Of a stretch of 64,000 nucleotides of DNA, positions 1-7,399 are shown piece after piece. The position numbers were made by a program, and so were the translations under genes. Every line of letters begins with the position of its first letter. Position 1 is the stretch's first letter. The DNA lies in the NCBI GenBank assembly GCA_019359745.1, contig JAHHGT010000010.1, positions 1-64,000 of the forward strand, written 5' to 3'. The notes below the pieces were generated by a model, which had not been told where the DNA came from, made no database searches, and saw nothing but the letters and a program-made list of their open reading frames with translations. The DNA is from Aphanothece saxicola GSE-SYN-MK-01-06B. GTDB lineage: Bacteria > Cyanobacteriota > Cyanobacteriia > PCC-6307 > Cyanobiaceae.

Positions 1-582
1 GCGGTGCAGCCCCGGGTGCTGCTGCTCGACGAACCCTTCAGCGCCCTCGATGCCAAGGTGCGCAAGGAACTGCGCGCCTGGCTGCGCAACCTCCACGACG
101 AGATGCACGTCACCACCGTGATCGTCACCCACGACCAGGAGGAGGCCATGGAGGTGGCCGACCGGATCGTGGTCATGAACGAAGGCCGGGTGGAGCAGAT
201 CGGTTCCCCGGCGGAGATCTACGACCATCCCGCCTCCCCGTTCGTGATGAGCTTCGTGGGCGCCGTCAACGAGCTGCCCAGCGGCTCCCTGCCCGTGCGG
301 CGCGATGCGGTCCCGCCGCTGCCGGCGGACGGCCGGATCTTCGTGCGCCCCCACCACGTGCAGGTGCATGCCACCCCCCAGCCGGGCACCGTGCCGGCCC
401 GCCTGCGGCGCCTCACCCACATGGGCCGCGACCTGCAGGCGGAACTGGTGCTCGATACGGAAGAGGTGGTGGTGGCCCAGTTCCCCCGGGAAGAGGTGGA
501 CGTCGCCCATCTGAAGCCCGGCGACCGACTGCATGTGATCAGCCGCCAGGCCCACGCTTTTCAGCCGGACTATTCGATCTGA
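1..582 (+). CDS. cysA: Sulfate/thiosulfate ABC transporter ATPase, 3' part
   Basis: This is the C-terminal 193 residues of the ATP-hydrolysing subunit that energises sulfate import through the inner membrane. The frame is open at base 1, so the Walker A and signature regions lie outside the window. Visible are Walker B with its catalytic glutamate ([12 protein letters not shown]), the switch histidine ([11 protein letters not shown]), and a C-terminal TOBE-like beta domain from about residue 95 ([10 protein letters not shown] onward). The sequence [15 protein letters not shown] is typical of CysA. Two sulfate-binding protein genes lie within 2.2 kb, which supports a sulfate rather than a sugar or polyamine importer. 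The stop codon directly abuts the stop of the convergent small gene downstream. Family assignment is firm; substrate is inferred from family and context. Confidence 0.9.
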   Translation, partial: AVQPRVLLLDEPFSALDAKVRKELRAWLRNLHDEMHVTTVIVTHDQEEAMEVADRIVVMNEGRVEQIGSPAEIYDHPASPFVMSFVGAVNELPSGSLPVRRDAVPPLPADGRIFVRPHHVQVHATPQPGTVPARLRRLTHMGRDLQAELVLDTEEVVVAQFPREEVDVAHLKPGDRLHVISRQAHAFQPDYSI

Positions 583-774
583 TCAGTCGATCTGGGCGGC
601 AGCGGCGCGGCGCCGCGGAGGTTCGGAATGAACCTCCGCCAGGCGGGCATCGGCGAGGTACTGGGCCACGGCCAGGGGATCCTGGTGGCGCAGCAGCTCA
701 CCGTTGCGGAAGACGAGGGTGAAGCGCTGGGGCTGGGGCTCATTGAGCCTGGAGCGGAAGTACTGGGCGGCCAT
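583..774 (-). CDS. Small conserved-type hypothetical protein (63 aa)
   Basis: A 63-residue soluble protein starting MAAQYFRSRLNEPQPQ. It has no signal peptide or membrane segment and a basic, arginine-rich C-terminal third. The reading frame fills the space between the convergent cysA stop and the Crp-family gene upstream, and it starts with ATG. The first 40 residues (FTLVFRNGELLRHQDPLAVAQYLADARL) look like a small folded domain rather than random GC-rich translation. I do not recognise a family. It may be co-transcribed with the Crp-family regulator upstream on the same strand (64-base gap), which would place it in sulfur-related control, but that is inference. Confidence 0.55.
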   Translation of the reverse strand: MAAQYFRSRLNEPQPQRFTLVFRNGELLRHQDPLAVAQYLADARLAEVHSEPPRRRAAAAQID

Positions 775-838
775 GGCGGTGGGTGTTGATGAAAAGGATG
801 GTTGTTGAAAACTGTGGGGCTGAAACGCGTCGGCGCGC

Positions 839-1390
839 TCAGGGGATGCTGACCATCAGGTCGGTGTCGCTCACCTGATGCAGCAGGCCGAGGCGCTTGA
901 AATGGTTGAGGGTCTTGGTGACCGTCACCCGGGTGAGGCCGCAGATCTCCCCCAGGGCCTGATGGGTGAGGTTCATGTCCCGAAGAGAGAGGCGGTAGCC
1001 GCGGCTGCTCACCTGCCCGAAGCGGAGGCCGATCCAGCGCAGCAGCCGCAGCAGCCGTGAGTCGGCGCCGCGGACCCGGTTGATTTCGAACAGTTCCTCG
1101 GTGTTGCGGATCTGGTGATGCAGGAAGGCCAGGATCTCGGCCTCACTGGGATGGCCCTGCTCCACCACCACCGTGGAGAGGCACTGGATCTCCACCGGAC
1201 TCAGGGTGGAATAGGCGTTGGTCACCCAGTCACCCGTGCCCCAGAGGCCGAGGGTGAAGGACTCCCCTTCCTCGTCGTGGGAGGCGGTCCGGATGTAGCC
1301 GTCCTGGATCTTCCAGTGCAGCCCATCGGGCAGGACGTCATGGGGCAGGAGCGTGAGGCGGAGGGCCTGGGGTGGGCGTGAGGTGGTCAT
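839..1390 (-). CDS. Crp/Fnr-family transcriptional regulator (CysR/NtcA-like)
   Basis: A 183-residue DNA-binding regulator, shorter than full Crp (about 210-220 aa), with a reduced N-terminal cupin/cNMP-like domain (residues about 10-85, containing GLWGTGDWV) and a long helix leading to a C-terminal winged HTH. The HTH at about residues 143-170 reads LTHQALGEICGLTRVTVTKT. Its recognition helix TRVTVT is nearly that of the cyanobacterial nitrogen regulator NtcA, so it should read an NtcA/Crp-like palindrome. Location next to cysA, an Rrf2 regulator and two sulfate-binding proteins suggests the CysR role, activation of sulfate uptake, known in Synechococcus. The family is certain; the CysR assignment is contextual. 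ATG start; the upstream 176 bases separate it from the Rrf2 gene. Confidence 0.82.
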   Translation of the reverse strand: MTTSRPPQALRLTLLPHDVLPDGLHWKIQDGYIRTASHDEEGESFTLGLWGTGDWVTNAYSTLSPVEIQCLSTVVVEQGHPSEAEILAFLHHQIRNTEELFEINRVRGADSRLLRLLRWIGLRFGQVSSRGYRLSLRDMNLTHQALGEICGLTRVTVTKTLNHFKRLGLLHQVSDTDLMVSIP

Positions 1391-1566
1391 GGCCGCAGGC
1401 GGAAAGCGAAGGGGCAGGGGGGTTCAGGGCAGAGCGGACGGCCAGCCATCGGCTGGCGACAGGCATTCGCCGACAACAGCACATGGGGAGCCTGCGGGGA
1501 CCCCAGCACCATACCTCACATTCCCCATCGGTGATGTGGTCTATTTAACGGTCCGCCTCGGGCCGC

Positions 1567-1998
1567 TCAGATGAAGTACATCGCCTGGGCCTGGGCCAGG
1601 TGATCCCGCTGGTCCAGCAGGTCCTGCAGGGTGGTGCCCGAAAGAATCCCCAGACGGGCCTCCTCCAGTCGCTGCTCCAGCCGGCCCAGCACTTCGAATT
1701 CGGGCGTGGCCCCCTCGCCAGCGGAACGGGGGGGCACATCCCCCTCCAGGCAGCTGACGATGGCGTCGACACGAATCTCCGCCGGCGGCCGGGCCAGTTG
1801 GTAGCCCCCCTTCGGACCGCGGATGCTGCGCAGGATCTGGCCCCGCCTCAAGCTGGCGAGCATCTGCTCCAGATAGCGGTCGGGGATGCCCTGGCGCTGG
1901 GCGATCTCCGCCACCTGCAGCACCCCGCCGCGGGAATGGATGGCGGCCAGCTCGATGAGCGAGACGAGGCCGTAGCCGGTTTTCGCGCTGAAGGCCAA
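1567..1998 (-). CDS. Rrf2-family transcriptional regulator
   Basis: A 143-residue winged-helix regulator. The Rrf2 signature is clear: an N-terminal AKTGYGLVSLIELA helix, the HTH region VAEIAQRQGIPDRYLEQMLA, and the wing RSIRGPKGGYQLARP. I place the start at a TTG at 1998, preceded at good spacing by GGGGA, because the family always begins just before the AKTGY segment. The frame continues open upstream to 2136, but that extension runs through the promoter region of sbpA. Only one cysteine is present (in IVSCLEGDVPP), so it lacks the three-cysteine Fe-S site of IscR and is closer to CymR-type sulfur sensors. It is divergent from sbpA with a 151-base shared spacer, so it may control that gene. 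Confidence 0.85.
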   Translation of the reverse strand: MAFSAKTGYGLVSLIELAAIHSRGGVLQVAEIAQRQGIPDRYLEQMLASLRRGQILRSIRGPKGGYQLARPPAEIRVDAIVSCLEGDVPPRSAGEGATPEFEVLGRLEQRLEEARLGILSGTTLQDLLDQRDHLAQAQAMYFI

Positions 1999-2081
1999 GG
2001 GATTCCCCGGTCGGTTTACGGGGATTGTGGCAGCCACCAGCCACCACCCCCGGGCCAGCCGCCGGCCAGGCGCCTGGGTCG

Positions 2082-2124
2082 TGTAGCCCGCCCTACATCG
2101 CCGCGCCGGCCCGACGGATAGCTT
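2082..2124 (+). promoter_or_regulatory. NtcA/Crp-type activated promoter of sbpA
   Basis: The palindrome TGTAGCCCGCCCTACA (2082-2097) contains an exact GTA-N8-TAC (2083-2096). Exactly 22 bases later comes TAGCTT (2119-2124), which fits the TAN3T -10 box of NtcA-activated class II promoters. The implied transcription start near 2131 lies about 20 bases before the sbpA GTG. The binder could be NtcA or the neighbouring Crp-family regulator, whose recognition helix is nearly the same. The motif and spacing are seen in the sequence; function is inferred. Confidence 0.6.
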
Positions 2125-2149
2125 TCGCCAGTTCACCCATCGGATAACC

Positions 2150-3229
2150 GTGCTTCATTCCGTCTCCTCGCCGGTCCCGCCAGCCGGTCGCCGCCCGTGG
2201 CATCCCGGCCTGGTGGCCGCCCCCCTGGCCGTCGCCGTCGCCCTGGGGGGTTCCGGCACCCTGCTGCCCCTGAACGTCCAGGCCCAGCAACCGGCGAAAA
2301 ACCAGGAACTGCTGCTGGTGTCCTACGCCGTCACCAAGGCGGCTTACGACAGGATCATTCCCCGGTTCACGGCCGACTGGAAGAAGCGGACCGGCCAGAG
2401 CGTCGTCATCCGCACCAGCTACGGCGGCTCCGGTTCCCAGACCCGGGCGGTGATCGACGGCCTGGCGGCCGATGTGGTGGGCCTGGCCCTGGCGGCCGAC
2501 ACTCTCAAGCTCCAGGAGGCGGGCCTGATCCGTCCGGGCTGGGAGAAAGAGAACCCCAACAACAGCATCATCACCAACTCGGTGGTCGCCTTCTTCGTGC
2601 GACCCGGCAACCCGAAGAAGATCCGCAGCTGGAACGATCTCGACAACAAGAATGTGGAGGTGATCACCGCCAATCCCAAGACCTCCGGCGGCGCCCGCTG
2701 GAACGTCCTGGGCCTCTGGGGCTCGGTGACGGAGACCGGCGGCAATGAGGCCAAGGCCCGCGCCTTCGTGACGAACGTGTATCGCAATGTGGACACCCTG
2801 CCGAAGGATGCCCGTGAGGCGACCGACGTTTTCGTAAAACGCAACCAGGGTGATGTGCTGCTCAACTACGAGAACGAGGCGATCCTCGCCAGGAAGAGCG
2901 GCACCTGGAAAACCCCCTACATCGTGCCCACCACCAACATCCTGATCGAGGGGCCGATCGCCGTGGTCGACAAGAACGTGGACCGCAAGGGAACCCGCCG
3001 GGTGGCCGAAGCCTTCGCCAAATACCTTTACAGCGAACCGGCCCAGCGGGCCTTTGCCGAGGAGGGCTTCCGACCCGTCAACGCCAAGGTCAAGGCCGAA
3101 ACGAGATCCCGATTCGCTCCGGTCTCGAAGCTGTTCACCGCCAGGGACTTCGGCGGCTGGGACACCATCAACAAGCGCTTCTTCGGCAAGGGAGGGCTCT
3201 GGGATTCGATCTTCTCCAAGTCCCGCTGA
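2150..3229 (+). CDS. sbpA: Periplasmic sulfate-binding protein
   Basis: A 359-residue solute-binding protein that captures sulfate in the periplasm and delivers it to the CysTWA permease. An extended signal peptide (hydrophobic stretch LVAAPLAVAVALGG, cleavage after about VQAQ) precedes the mature start LLLVSYAVTKAAYDRIIP. Family motifs are present in order: TSYGGSGSQTRAVIDGL, NPKTSGGARWNVLGLWG, GQ/GDVLLNYENEAI and FAEEGFRPVN. The GTG start at 2150 is the only early start compatible with the signal peptide, but the leader is long for the family and the ribosome site is weak. It lies directly downstream of the NtcA/Crp-like promoter. A second copy follows 64 bases later. cysTW are not in the window, and cysA lies nearby. 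Confidence 0.93.
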   Translation: MLHSVSSPVPPAGRRPWHPGLVAAPLAVAVALGGSGTLLPLNVQAQQPAKNQELLLVSYAVTKAAYDRIIPRFTADWKKRTGQSVVIRTSYGGSGSQTRAVIDGLAADVVGLALAADTLKLQEAGLIRPGWEKENPNNSIITNSVVAFFVRPGNPKKIRSWNDLDNKNVEVITANPKTSGGARWNVLGLWGSVTETGGNEAKARAFVTNVYRNVDTLPKDAREATDVFVKRNQGDVLLNYENEAILARKSGTWKTPYIVPTTNILIEGPIAVVDKNVDRKGTRRVAEAFAKYLYSEPAQRAFAEEGFRPVNAKVKAETRSRFAPVSKLFTARDFGGWDTINKRFFGKGGLWDSIFSKSR

Positions 3230-3293
3230 TCCAGGAGCAGCCCCCTGAGCGGGGCGGAACAGGCCGGGGGAGGCGGACCAGGGGGCGCAGGGG

Positions 3294-4421
3294 ATGCTGG
3301 ATAGCCGATCGGGATACCGGTGTATGCTCTGCCGGATTGTCGATCAGAAAACCGTGGTTTCCCGCTTCGCCCGTTCCGCCGCCCCCCTCGCCATCACCGG
3401 CCTCCTGCTGGGGGGCCTGGCCCTCACCGGCTGCCGCCCCCGGCCCGAGGGAGGCGGCAGCAGCGGCGCCGCTGCCGATGCAGGGGGCGCTCCCCAGGAA
3501 CTGCTGCTGGTGAGCTACGCCGTGACCAAGGGGGCCTACGACCGGATCCTGCCCAAGTTCGAAGCCGACTGGAAGGCCAGAACCGGCCAGGCGATTTCCG
3601 TGAAGACCAGCTACGGCGGCTCCGGCTCCCAGACCCGGGCGATCATCGACGGCCTGGATGCCGACGTGGCCACCCTCGCCCTGGCCGGAGACGTGCTCAA
3701 ACTCCAGGAAGCGGGGCTGGTACAACCGGGGTGGGAGAAGGACCTGCCCGGCGACGCGATCATCACCCACTCGGTGGTGGCCTTCGTGACCCGCGACGGC
3801 AACCCCAAAGGGGTCCGGACCTGGGCCGACCTGGCCAAGCCGGGCGTCACCGTGGTGACGGCCAATCCCAAGACCTCCGGTGGCGCCCGCTGGAACTTCC
3901 TGGGGCTTTGGGGCTCGATCAGCCAGACCGGCGGGAACGAAGCCCAGGCCAAGGCCTACGTCAGTTCGGTCTACCGCAACGTGGACAATCTGCCCAAGGA
4001 TGCCCGCGAGGCCAGTGACGTGTTTCTCAAGCGCGGCCAGGGTGACGTGCTGCTCAACTACGAGAACGAGGCGATCCTGGCCAAGCGCAGCGGCGACCTC
4101 AAGACACCCTTCATCGTGCCCGAGGTCAACATCCGCATCGAGGGCCCGGTGACCGTCGTCGACCGCAACGTGGACCGCAAGGGCACCCGCAAGGCCGCCG
4201 AAGCCCTGGCCACCTACCTCCAGAGTGAGACGGCCCAGGAGATCTTCGCCGAGGAGGGCTTCCGTCCGGTCAGCCCGGGGGTCTGGAGCCGGGTGAAGGG
4301 CCGTTTCGCTCCGGTGAAGCAGCTGTTCACGGCCGGCGACTTCGGCGGCTGGAAGCAGATCAACGACACCTTCTTCATCAGGAACGGGGTCTGGGATCAG
4401 CTGTTCAGCAGCTCCCGCTGA
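3294..4421 (+). CDS. Second sulfate-binding protein, lipoprotein form
   Basis: A paralogue of the preceding gene, with the same ordered motifs (LLLVSYAVTKGAYDRILP, TSYGGSGSQTRAIIDGL, NPKTSGGARWNFLGLWG, GDVLLNYENEAILAKR, FAEEGFRPV). Unlike its neighbour it has a lipobox, ITGLLLGGLALTGC, so it should be a lipoprotein tethered to the membrane, with a Gly/Ser/Ala linker before the binding domain. The upstream ATG at 3294 gives 375 residues. ATG at 3324 or GTG at 3354 give more typical signal peptides and are real alternatives. Tandem duplication of sbpA followed by a change of membrane anchoring is the simplest history. It probably feeds the same transporter; a different oxyanion (thiosulfate, chromate) cannot be excluded. 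Confidence 0.9.
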   Translation: MLDSRSGYRCMLCRIVDQKTVVSRFARSAAPLAITGLLLGGLALTGCRPRPEGGGSSGAAADAGGAPQELLLVSYAVTKGAYDRILPKFEADWKARTGQAISVKTSYGGSGSQTRAIIDGLDADVATLALAGDVLKLQEAGLVQPGWEKDLPGDAIITHSVVAFVTRDGNPKGVRTWADLAKPGVTVVTANPKTSGGARWNFLGLWGSISQTGGNEAQAKAYVSSVYRNVDNLPKDAREASDVFLKRGQGDVLLNYENEAILAKRSGDLKTPFIVPEVNIRIEGPVTVVDRNVDRKGTRKAAEALATYLQSETAQEIFAEEGFRPVSPGVWSRVKGRFAPVKQLFTAGDFGGWKQINDTFFIRNGVWDQLFSSSR

Positions 4422-4461
4422 CCCCGGCGGGGAAGATGGGAGCGTCGGTGGACCTTGGGTG

Positions 4462-5265
4462 ATGTGTGAACTGCTGGCCCTCAGCGCCAACACCCCCACC
4501 GACATGCGCTTCTCCTTCCATGGCCTCACCCGCCGGGGGGGCGCCACCGGCTGCCACGGGGACGGCTGGGGGGTGGCCAGCTTCGACCCCGATGGCTGCG
4601 GGGTGCATCTGTACCGGGAGGACGCCCCGGCCGCCTTCTCGCCCATCGCCGCCCAGGTGGCCAGCCTGGATCTGCGATCCCGTTGCTCGATCGCCCACAT
4701 CCGCAAGGCCACCCAGGGGGTGGTCGCCCTGGAGAACTGCCACCCCTTCCATCGCCGCTGGCGCGGGCGCGAATGGGTCTTCGCCCACAACGGCAACCTG
4801 CTGGGGCCCTTGCCGGGCACCCACCTGTTTCGGCCGGAGGGATCCACCGACAGCGAAGTGGCCTTCTGCTGGATCCTGGAGCAGCTGAACGCCGCTGATG
4901 CCGATCCGGAGGATCTGGGCGCCACCTTCGCCATCCTGGTCGAAACCGCGCGACGGCTGGAGCATCAGGGCACCTTCAACTGCCTGATCAGCAACGGCAG
5001 CTGGCTGTTCGCCCACGCCAGCAGCCGCCTGCACCGGATCACACGCCGGTCGCCCTTCGGGCGGGCCACCCTGGCCGATGACGACCTCAGCGTCGACTTC
5101 TCCGAGCTGGCAGGCGTCGACGACGTCGTGACGATCGTCAGCACCGAACCGCTGACCACGGACGAGGAATGGCTGCCGTTGCAGGCGGGGGAGGCCGTGC
5201 TGCTGGTGGACGGAGAGGTGGTGCACCGCCAGCCCCCGGGAGCGCCCATCGCCCCCACCCCTTAG
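4462..5265 (+). CDS. Class II glutamine amidotransferase (YafJ-like)
   Basis: A 267-residue Ntn-hydrolase-fold amidotransferase domain protein that releases ammonia from glutamine. I start it at the second ATG (4462) because that places cysteine immediately after the initiator (MCELLALSANTP), giving the required N-terminal nucleophile. Further family signatures are GCHGDGWGVASF, RCSIAHIRKAT, NCHPF and FAHNGNL, followed by a distal LISNGSWLFAH segment. No synthase domain is attached, so it belongs to the stand-alone YafJ/EgtC-like class, and its acceptor is not evident. It follows the two sulfate-binding genes by 40 bases; ergothioneine-type sulfur chemistry (EgtC) is a tempting link, but no egt gene is present here. 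Its stop overlaps the stop of a possible antisense gene remnant. Confidence 0.85.
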   Translation: MCELLALSANTPTDMRFSFHGLTRRGGATGCHGDGWGVASFDPDGCGVHLYREDAPAAFSPIAAQVASLDLRSRCSIAHIRKATQGVVALENCHPFHRRWRGREWVFAHNGNLLGPLPGTHLFRPEGSTDSEVAFCWILEQLNAADADPEDLGATFAILVETARRLEHQGTFNCLISNGSWLFAHASSRLHRITRRSPFGRATLADDDLSVDFSELAGVDDVVTIVSTEPLTTDEEWLPLQAGEAVLLVDGEVVHRQPPGAPIAPTP

Positions 5266-5399
5266 GCCAGCTGGAAGCCATGGCAGTAGCCCGGGTCGAT
5301 CAGATCCTTCTCCTGCACCAAGGTCGGGCCAAATGTCAGCGAAAGAGGGGCTGGATCATCGATCGAAGAGCCAGCCACAAACCAGACAAAGCGCCGCAA
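5262..5399 (-). pseudogene. Possible C-terminal gene remnant (45 codons)
   Basis: A short minus-strand frame from TTG at 5399 ends in a protein-like C-terminus: RRFVWFVAGSSIDDP, then LTFGPTLVQEKDLIDPGYC and HGFQLA before TAA. The composition (hydrophobic and acidic spacing, little Arg/Pro/Ala bias) is unlike the shadow frames elsewhere in this GC-rich window. It is cut off upstream by an in-frame TGA. I read it as the tail of a decayed gene or a very small peptide gene. It overlaps the small membrane-protein frame on the same strand, so at most one is likely to be translated intact. No family is recognised. Confidence 0.35.
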
Positions 5400-5607
5400 T
5401 CACAACGAACAACTGGGGGGAGAAACCGATCACCTGGCCGACAAGAACACCGGCCAGCATCACCATCCAGGCACGCCAGTTCGACCACGGACTGAAGAAA
5501 GAACCCCCGAGGACGAGCCCCGCCGGCGTCTTCTGAAATTTCCATCCGCCAACTCTTTCTCCGGGCTTTTCGCCGGCGCTTGATGGGGGACGATCGCTTG
5601 CTGCCAT
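5356..5607 (-). CDS. Small predicted membrane protein
   Basis: An 83-residue frame, starting MAASDRPPSSAGEKPGERV, with two hydrophobic segments in its C-terminal half: about residues 46-60 (WRAWMVMLAGVLVGQVIGF) and 64-78 (LFVVIAALCLVCGWLF), ending DR. The pattern of polar N-terminus plus hairpin of two membrane helices is coherent and not expected from a shadow frame. An upstream ATG would add 20 residues. G+C is lower than in flanking genes. The 3' end overlaps the remnant described at 5262-5399. Function unknown. Confidence 0.5.
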   Translation of the reverse strand: MAASDRPPSSAGEKPGERVGGWKFQKTPAGLVLGGSFFSPWSNWRAWMVMLAGVLVGQVIGFSPQLFVVIAALCLVCGWLFDR

Positions 5608-5731
5608 CGCCAATTCTTTCTCTTCATCCTGCGGCCCCATCGAAGGGCGAGATGTAAGTGAGAACACATCCGCTCAGCCACGCCCTGGGACATCCCCCTG
5701 ACTAAGTTGTGACCCTTCGTGGTGCCGGTCG

Positions 5732-7048
5732 GTGCTGAAGGATCCCTACAGCCTCGCCGCGGCCGCCCGCTTCTGGCTGCGGCTGGGGCTGGTCAGCTTC
5801 GGCGGGCCGGCCGGGCAGATCGGGCTATTGCACGCCGAACTGGTGGAGCGCCGGCGCTGGCTGTCGGAGCGGCGTTTCCTGCACGCGCTAAACTACTGCA
5901 TGCTGCTGCCGGGGCCGGAAGCCACCCAGCTGGCCACGTACCTGGGCTGGCTGATGCACGGCCTGGGCGGCGCCCTGATCGCCGGCGGCCTGTTCCTGCT
6001 GCCCTCGGTGGTGGTGCTGCTGAGCCTCTCGGCGATCTATGCCCTCTGGGGCCAGCTGCCGGTGCTGGCGGCGGTGTTCTGGGCGCTCAAACCGGCGGTG
6101 CTCGGGATCGTGCTCCAGGCCGCCTGGCGGCTGGGGCGGCGCACGCTGCACAACCCTGCCCTGGTGCTGATCGCGGCGGCGGCCTGCCTGGCCCTGGCCG
6201 TGGGGCGGGTGCCCTACCCGGCCCTGATCGTCGCCACGGCAGTGGTGGGCTGGATCGGCGGCCGACTGCAGCCGACGCTGTTCCAGGCCCCGTCGCGGGC
6301 CGTCGCCAAGGCAGTGCCTGGAGCCACCCCTCCCGGTGCCGCCCTGCATGGCGACGACACGCCGACTCCCTCCCATGCCCGCTTCCACTGGCGCCGCCTC
6401 GCCCTAACCCTGCTGGGGGGCGGGATGGCCCTCGGCCTGCCCCTGGCCCTGCTGAGCCTGGCAGGCGGCTGGGACGGCCAACTGGCCACCATGGCCCGGT
6501 TCTTCACCAAGGTGGCCCTGCTCAGCTTCGGAGGTGCCTACGCCGTGCTGCCCTACGTGGCCCAGGGGGCGGTGGAGACCTTCGGCTGGCTTGGGGCTGA
6601 TCAGATGGTGGACGGACTGGCCCTGGGGGAGACCACGCCGGGGCCGCTGATCATGGTGGTCGCCTTCGTGGGCTTCATGGGGGGCTGGAACGGCAGCGGC
6701 ACCCTGTCGGCCGGCGTGGTGGCCGCCCTGGTGGTGGTGTGGTTCACCTTCCTTCCCTCCTTCCTGTTCATCCTGGCCGGCGGTCCCCTGGTGGAGGCGA
6801 GCCGCGAGGACCTGCGCATCGGTGCCCCGCTCACCGCCATCACCGCCGCCGTGGTGGGGGTGATCCTGAGCCTGGCGCTCTACCTGGCCGGACCGGCCCT
6901 GGCCCCCACCGGCGGCCTCGATGGCGGCGCCGTGCTGGTGCTGCTGGCGGCGGTGGCGCTGCTGGGACGCGGCCTCGGAGCCCTGCCCGTGATCGGCGCC
7001 GCCACTGCCGTGGGCCTGGGGCGCTGGTGGCTCACGGCGGGGGTTTGA
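5732..7048 (+). CDS. chrA: Chromate-transporter family membrane protein (ChrA/SrpC-like)
   Basis: A 438-residue two-domain CHR-family transporter with about ten membrane helices. The N-terminal half carries the family motif LVSFGGPAGQIGLLHAELVE followed by NYCMLLPGPEATQLATYLGW. The C-terminal half repeats it as LLSFGGAYAVLPYVAQGAVE and LALGETTPGPLIMVVAFVGF. A loop of about 30 polar residues separates the halves. CHR proteins export chromate and, in cyanobacteria, the homologue SrpC is sulfur-regulated; its position next to sulfate-binding genes agrees with an oxyanion role linked to sulfate status. GTG start at 5732 is chosen because it opens directly before LKDPYSLAAAARFWLRLGLV. The physiological substrate is not shown by the sequence. 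Confidence 0.9.
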   Translation: MLKDPYSLAAAARFWLRLGLVSFGGPAGQIGLLHAELVERRRWLSERRFLHALNYCMLLPGPEATQLATYLGWLMHGLGGALIAGGLFLLPSVVVLLSLSAIYALWGQLPVLAAVFWALKPAVLGIVLQAAWRLGRRTLHNPALVLIAAAACLALAVGRVPYPALIVATAVVGWIGGRLQPTLFQAPSRAVAKAVPGATPPGAALHGDDTPTPSHARFHWRRLALTLLGGGMALGLPLALLSLAGGWDGQLATMARFFTKVALLSFGGAYAVLPYVAQGAVETFGWLGADQMVDGLALGETTPGPLIMVVAFVGFMGGWNGSGTLSAGVVAALVVVWFTFLPSFLFILAGGPLVEASREDLRIGAPLTAITAAVVGVILSLALYLAGPALAPTGGLDGGAVLVLLAAVALLGRGLGALPVIGAATAVGLGRWWLTAGV

Positions 7049-7057
7049 GCGGGTCGT

Positions 7058-7345
7058 TCAGGGGATCAACCCGCAGACGAACAGTTTGTCCATCACCGGG
7101 CCGGCGACCTGGTCGATGAAGGTCTGGCGCATCTGGGGATCGTCGTTGAGCATGTCGAGCACGCGCTGTTCCTGGGATCCACGGCGCTCACTGCGGGCGG
7201 CCCAGAGCTGGTCGCAGGTGGATTTCTGATAGCGCTCAATCACCTTCTTGGCCACCAGGTTGACGACCGGGGACTGGGCCTGGGCGGGGATCGCTGCTCC
7301 GAGGAGGACGCCGAGGGCCAGAGCAAGGCGAAGGGGCTGGAGCAT
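7058..7345 (-). CDS. Small exported protein with two cysteines
   Basis: A 95-residue protein with a standard signal peptide (MLQPLRLALALGVLLGAAIP, cleavage after AQAQ) and a mature part of about 68 residues. The mature part has two cysteines (STCDQLWAARS and LFVCGLIP, the latter near the C-terminus), probably a disulfide in the periplasm. The ATG at 7345 is preferred over an upstream TTG. It is convergent with the ChrA-like gene, 9 bases apart. The layout VVNLVAKKVIERYQKSTCDQLW is reminiscent of small conserved cyanobacterial exported proteins, but I cannot name a function. Confidence 0.65.
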   Translation of the reverse strand: MLQPLRLALALGVLLGAAIPAQAQSPVVNLVAKKVIERYQKSTCDQLWAARSERRGSQEQRVLDMLNDDPQMRQTFIDQVAGPVMDKLFVCGLIP

Positions 7346-7399
7346 GGAATGGGGAAGCAACTGATCCGCAGGACTGGAACCTACCTCGAAGCAGACAAC

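Noticed and set aside
1517-1538. Inverted repeat CACAT-N12-ATGTG between the two regulators
   Set aside because: Half-sites point the wrong way for a Crp-type operator and only 5 bases match; could be chance.
3168-4934. 588-codon open frame on the minus strand
   Set aside because: Antisense shadow of the second sulfate-binding protein and the amidotransferase genes; composition is Gly/Ala/Arg-rich without motifs.
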